From: Planctomycetota bacterium
GTDB lineage: Bacteria > Planctomycetota > Uabimicrobiia > Uabimicrobiales > Uabimicrobiaceae
Reading direction: 5' to 3'
Length of the DNA: 64,000 bases
Assembly: GCA_029260735.1 (NCBI GenBank)
Contig: JAJDCR010000093.1
Span: 124,001 to 188,000, forward strand
In this document: in pieces, positions 50,957-59,432 of the stretch
Position numbering within the stretch: the first letter of the stretch is position 1
How the letters are laid out: every line of letters starts with the position of its first letter
Made by a program: the position numbers and the translations under genes
The notes under the pieces: model-generated
Told to the model about the DNA's origin: nothing
Seen by the model: the letters and a program-made list of their open reading frames with translations, nothing else
Databases searched by the model: none

Positions 50957-52084
50957 ATGCAAGAGAACAGAAATATAAATTGGCCAATCACATTATTTAT
51001 CATTAGCTACCAAGTAGCTTTGTTTGTGGCTTTGCCTTTTTATTTCTACTACTACTCTCCCAGTGCAAGTATGTTTCTCGTGACAATATTACTGTTTGGA
51101 GCGACGGGAGTTAGTATTACAGCCGGCTACCATCGGCTCTATTCCCACCGAACATATAAGGTCAACAAAGTAGTAGAGGCGATACTCTTATTTTTTGGCA
51201 CCCTTGCTGGCCAAGGCAGTGCTTTACGCTGGGGTTTTGACCACCGGCTACACCACTCTTATGTGGATACCGATCGCGACCCTTATTCTATTAACAAAGG
51301 ATTTTGGTACGCTCATATCCTATGGCTCTTTGAAAAACCAGCTCCTATTGAGGACAAAGTAGTTTCTGATCTAACCGCAAACAAACTCGTCATGTTTCAA
51401 CACAAACACTACGTCTCTCTTTTCATTCTAGGGAACCTCTCCCTCTCTCTCTTAGTAGGGTTTTTCCTAGGAGACTACGTGGGTGCTTTTATTTTAGCTT
51501 GGTGGGCCCGCCTTTTTCTTTTACACCACAGTACATGGTTCATTAATTCACTCGCCCATTACTGGGGAGCGAGAACCTACTGCAAAGAGCTCTCCGCTGT
51601 GGACAACTATATGATTTCACTACTCACCTTTGGCGAAGGTTACCACAACTACCACCACACATTTGCTACCGATTACCGCAACGGAATCAGATGGTATCAT
51701 TTTGATCCGACAAAGTGGCTTATTTGGAGCTTAAGCAAACTCGGCTTAGCCAGTAACTTAAAAGAAATTCACATTTACAAAGTCCGTAAATGTATTATTA
51801 AAAAAGATAAAGACCTTCTTCTTAACTGGATCGGAGATATTAGCTACATCAAAACAGAGATCCTAGAACGTAAAATTCAGAAAAAAGCGGAAGAAGTTCT
51901 CAAAAAGATCAGTGAAGTTCACCATCTCTTAGAAACCTATGAAGTCTCTAAAAAAGACAAAGTCCAAAAAAGCATCCGTAAGGAATTGCGCCGAGAAATC
52001 AAAAAAATGAAGAAAGATTTCTCTCAAGGCTGGCGAGATTGGCTTCAACTTACCCGCAATATTATGGAGTTGCAACCAATTTAA
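50957..52084 (+). CDS. Acyl-CoA/acyl-lipid delta-9 fatty acid desaturase
   Basis: This 375-residue membrane desaturase has the three diiron histidine boxes: HRLYSH, HRLHHSYVDTDRDPY and HNYHH. About four membrane helices are present, as in bacterial DesC/Ole1-type enzymes that place a double bond in saturated acyl chains using O2. The C-terminal 100 residues are an extra charged, coiled-coil extension (KIQKKAEEVLKKISEVHHLL) not found in minimal bacterial enzymes. It is the last gene of the sigma/anti-sigma operon, so expression probably responds to membrane stress such as cold. Activity requires oxygen, implying aerobic or microaerobic life. Confidence 0.92.
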   Translation: MQENRNINWPITLFIISYQVALFVALPFYFYYYSPSASMFLVTILLFGATGVSITAGYHRLYSHRTYKVNKVVEAILLFFGTLAGQGSALRWGFDHRLHHSYVDTDRDPYSINKGFWYAHILWLFEKPAPIEDKVVSDLTANKLVMFQHKHYVSLFILGNLSLSLLVGFFLGDYVGAFILAWWARLFLLHHSTWFINSLAHYWGARTYCKELSAVDNYMISLLTFGEGYHNYHHTFATDYRNGIRWYHFDPTKWLIWSLSKLGLASNLKEIHIYKVRKCIIKKDKDLLLNWIGDISYIKTEILERKIQKKAEEVLKKISEVHHLLETYEVSKKDKVQKSIRKELRREIKKMKKDFSQGWRDWLQLTRNIMELQPI

Positions 52085-52149
52085 GAGCGTATTCTATAAT
52101 AAAGAACGTTTTCTGAGTTCTATACACTGAAGGTGCTATATCTGAGTAG

Positions 52150-52189
52150 CCCAGGGTAAAGTAAGCCAAAGGCGAGCTTTTACCCTGGG
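52150..52189. repeat. Repeat family B hairpin, possible terminator
   Basis: CCCAGGGTAAA (52150-52160) and TTTACCCTGGG (52179-52189) form an 11-bp stem between the convergent desaturase and hypothetical genes. A similar sequence is at 44891-44940. The distance to both stop codons suits a shared terminator. Confidence 0.7.
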
Positions 52190-52260
52190 TACCAGTGTCA
52201 ACTTAAGCCGCAAATTTATATTTGTACGTTTACTATAAATTCGGATACGGCTCTCCCAAA

Positions 52261-52965
52261 TCAACGAACTTCAGGAAACCCTTCTGTGAATGGCTCTAGA
52301 AAACCAATAAATTCTTGCCCGTCTTGCCCCCAACGCACTCCATACCCTTCTTCTACTCTTGCCTCATAAACAATTTCATGTTTGTAATGTCCAAAAACAT
52401 TGTGCCAAGTGGCTTTCTCAAGAATCCCTCGGACAATTTCATCGGCCGTTTTATTTTTTTGTTCATCGTTGCCTCGGATATCTCCCCAAAAATCTCCACT
52501 TACTCGGTTGACGTGTTTACTAAGAGCTCTTGCAGCAACAGAAAGGTTTGAGCTATGGATTCGCGAGGCTGATTCCATCAGTATTTCAGTAGGGGGAAGA
52601 ATTCCACGCTCGTCTGTTAAACTAGCAGGAGTAAACCTTTGTCCCATTAAGACAAGAATATTTTGGCATTTTGTTGAGCTTAGGAGAGAGGCAAGCTCAG
52701 AAAGCAAACTTTCTCTATGAGAAATTTCGCTCTCGTACCACTGCGACAAAAAAAGAGACCAAGGAGAAAAAGCCTGTGTTAGTGAAGGAGTACATTCTAC
52801 TGTAAGAGTAGGAGCAGGAAGCTCTAGAGTTTCTCCTTGGTGGAATTTTTCCAGACGTTTGGCTAGACGCTCAATATTTTCAGGATGAAAGAGGCGTTGG
52901 TGAGAATTAACGAACCCTTCGGGAAGAAACATTTGGCAATGGAGAAGAGCTTCTGCAATGGTCAT
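52261..52965 (-). CDS. Conserved hypothetical protein downstream of nagZ
   Basis: I start at the ATG 52965 because AAGGAG lies seven bases before it and the gene then follows nagZ by 10 bp; the frame is open further upstream inside nagZ. The 234-residue product is cytoplasmic, without signal or membrane helix. The C-terminal part (FWGDIRGNDEQKNKTADEI, WHNVFGHYKHEIVYEARVEEGYGVRW, FIGFLEPF) looks like a conserved core with several Trp and His residues. I do not recognise a named family. Tight linkage to NagZ hints at a cell-wall or sugar-related role. Confidence 0.72.
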   Translation of the reverse strand: MTIAEALLHCQMFLPEGFVNSHQRLFHPENIERLAKRLEKFHQGETLELPAPTLTVECTPSLTQAFSPWSLFLSQWYESEISHRESLLSELASLLSSTKCQNILVLMGQRFTPASLTDERGILPPTEILMESASRIHSSNLSVAARALSKHVNRVSGDFWGDIRGNDEQKNKTADEIVRGILEKATWHNVFGHYKHEIVYEARVEEGYGVRWGQDGQEFIGFLEPFTEGFPEVR

Positions 52966-52975
52966 TATTATCTCC

Positions 52976-53869
52976 TTAAGTATTGTGCTTAGTAAAAGCC
53001 TCATAGGCTTCATCTTGGAGTTTTGTGTCCAAGCAAAGAGAGGCAATAGAGCAACCTGCTTCTAAACACATTATGGCAGCTTTACCGACAGAGTAAGTGT
53101 TTGCGATAGCTCCCATTTCCAAGTCGTCTGAGATAATAGAGCCTTGGAAGCCAAGGTCTTTACGAAGGATGTCTTGGATAATTGTGGAAGAGAAAGTTGC
53201 CGGAGATTTAGGATCTAAGCTTGGGTAGGTGGCATGGGTAACCATTACCCAATCAACACCTGCTTTGATTGTTGCTCGAAAAGGTTGCCAGATTTCTTCA
53301 AGTTCTTCTCGAGAGAGGTCAACTATTGTTCCTGTATCATGTGTATCTTCACGAGCTGGGCCAATTCCAGGAAAATGCTTTGCCGTGCACTGCACTCCTG
53401 CTTCTTGCATACCTTCAATGAAAGCGATAGCCATTTCTGAAACGAGAGTTCCCTCTGTCCCAAAGCAGCGATCGATCATACGAGGATGAGAGTCAGGTCG
53501 TAAAATATCGACGACGGGAGCAAGGTTTAAATTGATCCCCCAGTCTAGTAAAGCTTCGGCAGCTCGCCGAGAATATGAACGAACTTTCTCAGGGTCTCGA
53601 CTTTCTCCGAGAATCCTAGGAGCAGGCAACTCTGGGAGAGCTTGGGGGAAGCGAACAACTCGACCTCCTTCATGATCGACAGAGACAAGAGTGTCTTTTC
53701 CGAGAATAGACTTAACATCCTGAATTAGTTTTTTGATTTGAGGAGTGCTTTCATAGTTGCGGGCAAAGAGGATAATTCCTTGCGGACGGATAGTTTTTAA
53801 ACGTTGGTGATCTTCTTCACTTAAGGTCAATCCTGGTAGTCCGAGCATGAAAGGTGTTTTTTTTAACAT
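52976..53869 (-). CDS. nagZ: Beta-N-acetylhexosaminidase NagZ (GH3)
   Basis: NagZ removes N-acetylglucosamine from GlcNAc-anhydromuropeptides in peptidoglycan recycling. I choose the ATG 53869 with AAAGGA seven bases upstream, giving 297 residues, somewhat shorter than E. coli NagZ. Motifs are PQGIILFARN, SVDHEGGRVVRF, LNLAPVVDI, KHFPGIG (about 165), the catalytic His in EDTHD (about 178), and SDDLEMGAI (about 248) with the nucleophile Asp. All GH3 catalytic residues are present. No anhydro-muropeptide permease or amidase genes are nearby. Cytoplasmic. Confidence 0.92.
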   Translation of the reverse strand: MLKKTPFMLGLPGLTLSEEDHQRLKTIRPQGIILFARNYESTPQIKKLIQDVKSILGKDTLVSVDHEGGRVVRFPQALPELPAPRILGESRDPEKVRSYSRRAAEALLDWGINLNLAPVVDILRPDSHPRMIDRCFGTEGTLVSEMAIAFIEGMQEAGVQCTAKHFPGIGPAREDTHDTGTIVDLSREELEEIWQPFRATIKAGVDWVMVTHATYPSLDPKSPATFSSTIIQDILRKDLGFQGSIISDDLEMGAIANTYSVGKAAIMCLEAGCSIASLCLDTKLQDEAYEAFTKHNT

Positions 53870-54062
53870 GGAGATTCCTTTGTTGAAAATCTTTGTTGGA
53901 AATATTGGCAACATGCCTCGAAATAAGAGATATTTTAATGAGCAAAGATGCGAATGTCCAGAGGACTTACTTTTTTCTATGGACAACTTTTATCATTTCT
54001 CTATAATCAGCTCTTGAAATTAGGAACACACGCTGGAAAAACATATATGAAAGGTGAATGTA

Positions 54063-54716
54063 TTGAGAAAAATTTTAAAGATGACAGGCCTTCTTTGTTT
54101 TAGTATCTCTCTATTGGCTTGCAACAAAACATTTTTTACTCCCGAGCCTCAAAGCTTAAGAAGTTACCAACATTTTGAAGAAAAGAAGACTTCCTCTTTC
54201 TCTAAAGGGGAAAAGCAAGAAACTTTTCTTTCTCTCCAGGAAAAGGCTCTCTTTAGTCCCGATGGAAAATTTTTTGCTGAAATCCAAGAGGAGCAAATCA
54301 TTTTGTGGGAGGTTTCTTCTGAGGGAAAACTCGAAAATAAAAAAAACTTACGGGGACACTCTCAAGATGTGACAACTTTTATGTTCTCTCCTCAAAGTAA
54401 TCTTTTAGCAAGTGTTAGCCCGCGAGGAAATATTTTTATTTGGAATTTATCGAGCGGTTCTTCTGAGCAAACCTTAGTCGGAGATTCTCAGGTTGTCCAA
54501 GAAATGGTTTTCAGTGGGGATGGAAATTTTCTTGCTAGTATCGAACAAGCTGATATCTCTGAGCGCGAACCAGGAAAGATAGTCCTTTGGAATGTTTCTA
54601 GTGGTAAAAAAAGACATAGTTTTTCTGGCTTTTCCCCTATTTTTTTTAGTCCTGACAGTTCTCACTTTTTTTACCGAGATGAAAAAGGTATGGTCAAACG
54701 AACAACTTTGCCATAG
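54063..54716 (+). CDS. Lipoprotein with WD40-like beta-propeller repeats
   Basis: The frame opens at GTG 54054; TTG 54063 with AAAGGTG at seven bases is the better-supported start and gives 217 residues. The product has a lipoprotein signal (lipobox LLAC) followed by WD40-like units: ALFSPDGKFFAEIQEEQIILWEV, TFMFSPQSNLLASVSPRGNIFIWNL, MVFSGDGNFLAS...IVLWNV, and a final FFSPDSSHFFY. About four blades are present, too few for a closed propeller alone, so it may dimerise or be partly degraded. It precedes the kelch protein gene by 33 bp in the same direction. Confidence 0.72.
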   Translation: MRKILKMTGLLCFSISLLACNKTFFTPEPQSLRSYQHFEEKKTSSFSKGEKQETFLSLQEKALFSPDGKFFAEIQEEQIILWEVSSEGKLENKKNLRGHSQDVTTFMFSPQSNLLASVSPRGNIFIWNLSSGSSEQTLVGDSQVVQEMVFSGDGNFLASIEQADISEREPGKIVLWNVSSGKKRHSFSGFSPIFFSPDSSHFFYRDEKGMVKRTTLP

Positions 54717-54749
54717 AAATCGCAGTTATTTTTTAAGTATAGGTGAAAC

Positions 54750-55877
54750 ATGAAAAAATCAAATTATCTTTTTCAAATGAGAGGAAAGCTACTTTGTTTA
54801 GTTATGGCAGTTGGAATTTTAATTTACTCTTACTATCCCTCACCACCACCACCACTTCCTCGGATTACTACCCCTCAAAATATATCTACCTACGGGAAAA
54901 GTGTTGCTAAGGTAAATAAAAAAGTAAAGAGAGCCTTGTCTTATAACCCTTACTGGCAATTCATGGGGTATGTTCCCAGTGAGCGACTAGAAGCGTTGGT
55001 TCAGCAGCTTCAAGGAAAGCTTTATGTGTTCTGTGGTTTTAAAAGTGAAGAAAAAAAGTTAGTTGTTAGCCAACGAAGTGATATCTATGATTTAAAAAAC
55101 GATGCTTGGAAGAGACTTACCGATATGCCTGCTCCTGTTACACATGCAGGAATAGCAAATGATGGAGGAAATATTTGGATTGCGGGAGGTTTCCTTGGAA
55201 ATCATCCTGGTAAAGCGGTTGCTAATGTTTGGCGATATGAAATTAGCAGTGACACTTGGTTCGCAGAAGTACCTCTTCCAGAAGAAAAGGCAAGTGCCCC
55301 TCTCCTTTTTTTGAATAAAAAACTCTATTTTTTTGGTGGACTAGAACCTGATCGGCAAACAGATAGCGCTAAACATTGGATTCTTTCTTTAGAAGAAAAA
55401 GACAAAGGTTGGAGACGAGCTGCTGATTTCCCTAACGCTCGTAATCACTTGGGAGCGTTAGTTTGGGAAGAAAAGATATATGCTCTAGGAGGTCAACACC
55501 GACATGACAAGGATTGTTTGGATATCAACTCTGCTCATGTTTACGATCCAAAAGAAAACAAATGGCAAGAAATAGCGAGTTTACCTTACCCTAGATCTCA
55601 TTTTGAAGCAGCTATTTTTACTTTTCAAAATGAAATTTTCATTTCTGGGGGACGTAATAATAAACAACGCACTGTCAGTGACATTTACGCCTATAATCCG
55701 AAAAAAAACAGCTGGCGTAAAGTAGGAGATCTTCCCTTTGGAATACTTGCTCCCTTTGCCAGAGTTTTTGATAATCGTCTTATCGTGGGAACAGGCGGTG
55801 TGGGGGACCGAGATATTGTTTCTATGGGATTAATGTTTTCTTGTGATGTTAAATTCCTTTTTGAGAGTAAAAAATGA
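54750..55877 (+). CDS. Kelch-repeat beta-propeller protein with N-terminal membrane anchor
   Basis: This 375-residue protein has one N-terminal hydrophobic anchor (about 12-27), a proline-rich linker and six kelch-like blades. Each has the double-Gly and Trp pattern, for example LYVFCGFKSEEKKLVVSQRSDIYDLKNDAWKRL, NIWIAGGFLGNH...NVWRYEISSDTWF and IYALGGQHRHDKDCLDINSAHVYDPKENKWQEIASL. The propeller would be in the periplasm. It is translationally coupled by an ATGA overlap to the next propeller gene. Ligand unknown; a sugar-related role is possible. Confidence 0.85.
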   Translation: MKKSNYLFQMRGKLLCLVMAVGILIYSYYPSPPPPLPRITTPQNISTYGKSVAKVNKKVKRALSYNPYWQFMGYVPSERLEALVQQLQGKLYVFCGFKSEEKKLVVSQRSDIYDLKNDAWKRLTDMPAPVTHAGIANDGGNIWIAGGFLGNHPGKAVANVWRYEISSDTWFAEVPLPEEKASAPLLFLNKKLYFFGGLEPDRQTDSAKHWILSLEEKDKGWRRAADFPNARNHLGALVWEEKIYALGGQHRHDKDCLDINSAHVYDPKENKWQEIASLPYPRSHFEAAIFTFQNEIFISGGRNNKQRTVSDIYAYNPKKNSWRKVGDLPFGILAPFARVFDNRLIVGTGGVGDRDIVSMGLMFSCDVKFLFESKK

Positions 55878-57307
55878 AAAAGATTTTTTTTATGGTTTTT
55901 GTGCTTCTAGGAGGGATAAGTGCTTTTTTGTTTCTGGAAGAAGGTCGGTCAGGAAAGAAACATGGGAGCTTTACCCAAAGCTTTTTAGAGGGAAGCTACT
56001 CTATTAATCCTACCTCTTTGCAATTTGGTCCTGATAATCGACTGTATGTTTCTCACAGAGATGGCCTTATTATTATTTATGCGATTAAGCGAAAAGGAAA
56101 AAACAACTATCAGGTAGTGGATATTGAGCGTATCAAAGAAATTCAAAAACTTCCTAATCACAATGACCAAGGGAAACTAGAGCCAGAGGTTCTTGGGAGA
56201 TTAGTGACGGGAATTTGTCTGGCAGGAACTTCTGAAAACCCACTTATCTATGTTGCGTCTAGCGATCCTCGATTCCGAAATGAACAAATTGATACGAACT
56301 CAGGTATACTCAGTTTGCTTTCTTACGATAAATCTTTTCAGAAGAAGCGCGTTTGGCAAAGAAAAGATCTGGTTAGAGGTTTTCCTCGTTCTAAATTAGA
56401 TCATGCTATGAACGGGATGCAATTGGATTCAAGCAAACAAATACTATATATCGCCCTCGGAGGTAACACCAATATGGGAACCTCTTCAAAAAAACTTTAC
56501 GGCGTTCCCGACTATGCTCTATCAGGAGCTGTTGTAAAGGTTGATTTGAAAAAAATAGAAAAAACTCCTTATGATCTTCCTACTCTCGACGACGAAAGTC
56601 GCCTTGGAGATCCTGACTTCAATGACCCTTTCGGAGGAAATCGAGGAAAAAACCAAGCGCACCTTCTCTCTTTTAGTCCTGTATCCTTATATGCTACTGG
56701 TTTTCGTAATCCTTACGATTTAGTCTTAACTCAAAACAAAAAACTCTATGTTACCGATAATGGAGCCAATGTTGGGCTAGGAGGTTTACCTGATGAGGTA
56801 AATAATCCTGAGAAAATTACGGATAGTTCTTCCTCTATAGGCCTAAGAACTCTTAACACCGTTCATTTAATAGAAAAAGACTATTACGGAGGAATACCAA
56901 ATCCGACCCGAGCTAATCGAAAAAATACCTTCAATGTGAAAAAACCTCAATCACCTGTTCTTCAATCTTCTCCAAAAGAAGCCTATTTTATTGACCCGAA
57001 AACAAGAAAAGATCTAGTTACTTTTTATTACTCACTAAATGGAATAACAGAGTACCAAGCTTCCAACTTTGGTGGGCAAATGCAAGGACAATTAATCGGA
57101 ATTAATTTAGATAAAAATCTCTATAAAATTTCCTTAAACGATGATGGAAAGCTGATTAATAAAGAAATCTTGACAGACACAAGGCTACCTTTTCCTCTCG
57201 ATGTAACAACCACCGGAGATAAAGGCCCTTTTCCTGGAACCATATGGGTAATCGACTACCCCTCGGGGAAAATTTCTATTTTTGAGCCTGCTGATTATCT
57301 TCAGTAA
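55874..57307 (+). CDS. Glucose/sorbosone dehydrogenase-like beta-propeller protein
   Basis: The 477-residue protein has an N-terminal anchor (about 4-20) and a propeller related to soluble PQQ glucose/sorbosone dehydrogenases: NPTSLQFGPDNRLYVSHRDGLIIIYAI, LDHAMNGMQLDSSKQILYIALGGNTNMG, SPVSLYATGFRNPYDLVLTQNKKLYVTDNG and FPLDVTTTGDKG. PQQ-contacting residues cannot be verified by eye, so enzyme activity is uncertain. The start overlaps the kelch stop codon by 4 bp (ATGA). With the WD40 lipoprotein upstream, three different propellers are encoded in a row and probably act in one envelope process. Confidence 0.82.
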   Translation: MKKIFFMVFVLLGGISAFLFLEEGRSGKKHGSFTQSFLEGSYSINPTSLQFGPDNRLYVSHRDGLIIIYAIKRKGKNNYQVVDIERIKEIQKLPNHNDQGKLEPEVLGRLVTGICLAGTSENPLIYVASSDPRFRNEQIDTNSGILSLLSYDKSFQKKRVWQRKDLVRGFPRSKLDHAMNGMQLDSSKQILYIALGGNTNMGTSSKKLYGVPDYALSGAVVKVDLKKIEKTPYDLPTLDDESRLGDPDFNDPFGGNRGKNQAHLLSFSPVSLYATGFRNPYDLVLTQNKKLYVTDNGANVGLGGLPDEVNNPEKITDSSSSIGLRTLNTVHLIEKDYYGGIPNPTRANRKNTFNVKKPQSPVLQSSPKEAYFIDPKTRKDLVTFYYSLNGITEYQASNFGGQMQGQLIGINLDKNLYKISLNDDGKLINKEILTDTRLPFPLDVTTTGDKGPFPGTIWVIDYPSGKISIFEPADYLQ

Positions 57308-57417
57308 ATGCAAGCTTGTTGCAAAAAAAATATTTTCCTCTGGAGAAAATAGAGCTTTATAGTATAATTTTTAATGTTCAACTAGAAAATCTTTCTAACT
57401 ATTTTTTGCAATAGATT

Positions 57418-57432
57418 TGCATTTAAAATGCA
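57418..57432 (+). promoter_or_regulatory. Fur-family-type palindromic operator before zinc uptake genes
   Basis: TGCATTTAAAATGCA is a perfect 7-1-7 inverted repeat (TGCATTT, one central A, AAATGCA), 26 bp before the ATG of the zinc-binding protein. Spacing and layout match Fur/Zur-type boxes. A TATAAT at 57363-57368 is a possible -10 element upstream, with a poor -35. Confidence 0.5.
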
Positions 57433-57458
57433 TTTTTTATTTCACTAGGTCTAAAATT

Positions 57459-58376
57459 ATGAGTAAAATAATAATTCCCTTTTTTCTCCTTCTCTTTTTT
57501 TCACTTCAAATCCAATGTAGTTCTCCCAAGGAATCTTCTCCCCAAGCTATTTCTGCCAGTATTTGGCCTATCGCTTCTTTATTGAAGGATATTGTCGGAG
57601 ACAAAATTCCTGTTCACTGTATTCTACCAGAAGGAAGCAGTCCTCATACTTTTGAGCCTACTTTTGAACAAATAGCCAAAATGCGTAATATTAGATTACA
57701 TTTTAAGATAGGAAAGGGCCTAGATGATTGGATAGATAAGCTGGTGAATCAATCAAAAAATAAACCCGAAGTGATTACTCTTGCAGAAGGTTTTCCTTTG
57801 ATCAAAACGACTTTTGGCTGTGATCACGATCACGACCATCACCATCACGACCATGGCATTGAGGACCCTCATATTTGGCTAGATCCGGAAATTGTTCTAA
57901 CCAAAATTATTCCCACTATAAGCATTGCTTTAGAAAAGCGTTTTCCCAAATGGAAAGAGTATTTCCAAGAAAATAGAGAAAAGCTAGAAAAAGAAATAGA
58001 AGAAGCCGATAAAAAAGTGGCAGAGCTTCTTCGTCCTCTTAAAAAAAGGAAAATAGTGACTATTCACTCTGCTTTTATTTATTTTGCCCGCAGATACAAT
58101 CTTGAAATGGTTGCGGTTTTAGAACCTTGGCCAGATAAAGAGTTGACTGCCCGATACTTACAAAGAATCATCAAAATAATGAAAACTCATTCTTGTAATG
58201 TTATCTTTGAAGAGTTACAATCAAAAAGAGGCCCCAAGTTTTTAGAGCGCGATGAGGGATTTAAGTTAAGTAGTCCCCCTCTTGATCCGATGGGCGGACC
58301 ACAAAATTCAGCTAAATCCAAATATAGTCATTTACTATTATACAACGCTCAAATTTTCCGAAAGTTTCTCGAATGA
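57459..58376 (+). CDS. znuA: Zinc ABC transporter substrate-binding lipoprotein
   Basis: I start at ATG 57459 (305 residues) because the product then opens with a lipoprotein signal (lipobox LQIQCS region, Cys near residue 20). The TroA/ZnuA fold is clear: IWPIASLLKDIVGD, EGSSPHTFEPT (metal His), a His/Asp-rich loop CDHDHDHHHHDHG, DPHIWLDPE (metal His), TIHSAFIYFARRYNLE (metal His) and LDPMGG at the end. The His-rich loop is diagnostic of zinc rather than manganese transporters. The gene overlaps znuC by 4 bp. The 7-1-7 palindrome upstream fits zinc-dependent repression. Confidence 0.92.
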   Translation: MSKIIIPFFLLLFFSLQIQCSSPKESSPQAISASIWPIASLLKDIVGDKIPVHCILPEGSSPHTFEPTFEQIAKMRNIRLHFKIGKGLDDWIDKLVNQSKNKPEVITLAEGFPLIKTTFGCDHDHDHHHHDHGIEDPHIWLDPEIVLTKIIPTISIALEKRFPKWKEYFQENREKLEKEIEEADKKVAELLRPLKKRKIVTIHSAFIYFARRYNLEMVAVLEPWPDKELTARYLQRIIKIMKTHSCNVIFEELQSKRGPKFLERDEGFKLSSPPLDPMGGPQNSAKSKYSHLLLYNAQIFRKFLE

Positions 58377-59170
58377 CTCCAGTTATCTCAGTGGAAAACG
58401 TCTCTTTTGCTTTTCCTGGTGCAAGTAAAGTTTTAGAAAATGTTTCCTTCCAACTACAAGCAGGAGAGTTTATTGGCTTGATTGGACCAAATGGAGGAGG
58501 AAAAACAACTTTATTGAAAAACATTATTGGATTTTTAGGAAACTACCAAGGAAAAATTGAAATTCTCGGGATGAATCCGAAAGCCAAGCAGGCTCGTCAA
58601 AAAATGGGTTATGTTCCTCAAGTCGCGAGCTTTCCTAAAGATTTTCCTGCTACTGTTGAAGATATTATTTTGATGGGAATTTACGGAAGAAATCCCTTTG
58701 TCTTTTTCCAGTCAAAGAAATTTCGTTCGGAGCTTGCGAAAATAACAGAGTTTTTAGGATTGGAGAAAACTCTTTCCAAACCGATCGGAGAAATTTCACG
58801 GGGACAGCTAAGGAAAGTTCTTCTAGCCCGGGCTCTTCTAAGAGAACCAGATGTTCTTATTCTTGATGAACCATTAGCAGGGGTGGACAGCTCTGGGCAT
58901 ATTCGGTTTTTTGAAATCATCCATGATCTTCAAAAATCCAAGGGACTCTCTATTTTGATGAGTTCGCACCACGTGGAGAGTTTGCGCCGTCATGCAGATG
59001 CCATTGTTTGTTTGAACCGTAAGGTTCATTTTTGTAATAGTGCTGATTTAATTACCGACAAATTGATTACCCACACATACGAGTGTGAGCTAGAGAAATT
59101 TTACCATAACCGTTATTTTCACATTTTACCAGATGAGAAACACTCTTGCCAAGAGGAGAACGCGTCCTAG
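58373..59170 (+). CDS. znuC: Zinc ABC transporter ATP-binding protein
   Basis: The 265-residue ATPase has Walker A GPNGGGKTT (38-46), the Q-loop region KMGYVPQ, Walker B DVLILDEPLAGVD and the switch His in SSHHVESLRRHADAIVCL. The signature motif reads ISRGQLRK instead of the usual LSGGQ, a variant also seen in other zinc/manganese importers. It overlaps znuA (ATGA). The usual third gene, the ZnuB membrane permease, does not follow; the next gene is a 70-residue helical protein. A permease encoded elsewhere is needed for function. Confidence 0.93.
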   Translation: MTPVISVENVSFAFPGASKVLENVSFQLQAGEFIGLIGPNGGGKTTLLKNIIGFLGNYQGKIEILGMNPKAKQARQKMGYVPQVASFPKDFPATVEDIILMGIYGRNPFVFFQSKKFRSELAKITEFLGLEKTLSKPIGEISRGQLRKVLLARALLREPDVLILDEPLAGVDSSGHIRFFEIIHDLQKSKGLSILMSSHHVESLRRHADAIVCLNRKVHFCNSADLITDKLITHTYECELEKFYHNRYFHILPDEKHSCQEENAS

Positions 59171-59193
59171 CTTACTTTTAAAGGAAAAACACC

Positions 59194-59406
59194 ATGGAAC
59201 TACAAGAAATCAACATCAATAAGCTCAAAGTGCTAAAAGGAGATAAGCGAAAAAAGACAAGAAAAGAATACGAGGATGAAAAAGAAAAGATGATTTTGAA
59301 ATACATGGAAATACAAGATATTTTAGAGGACTATAATCAAAGATCTTATGAATTGAGTTGTAAAATAGAGCAACTCAATATGGTTTTGAAAATGCTCGAA
59401 GACTAA
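59194..59406 (+). CDS. Small coiled-coil protein
   Basis: The 70-residue protein is highly charged and helical (KVLKGDKRKKTRKEYEDEKEKMILKYMEIQDILEDYNQRSYELSCKIEQLNMVLKMLED) with heptad-like leucine/isoleucine spacing over most of its length. It lacks a signal peptide or membrane helix. It starts 23 bp after znuC, with an AAAGGA-like ribosome-binding site, so it is likely in the same transcript. I recognise no family and no link to zinc uptake is visible in the sequence. Confidence 0.6.
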   Translation: MELQEININKLKVLKGDKRKKTRKEYEDEKEKMILKYMEIQDILEDYNQRSYELSCKIEQLNMVLKMLED

Positions 59407-59432
59407 AGGTCTAGCCTTTGTAGCCTCATTTG

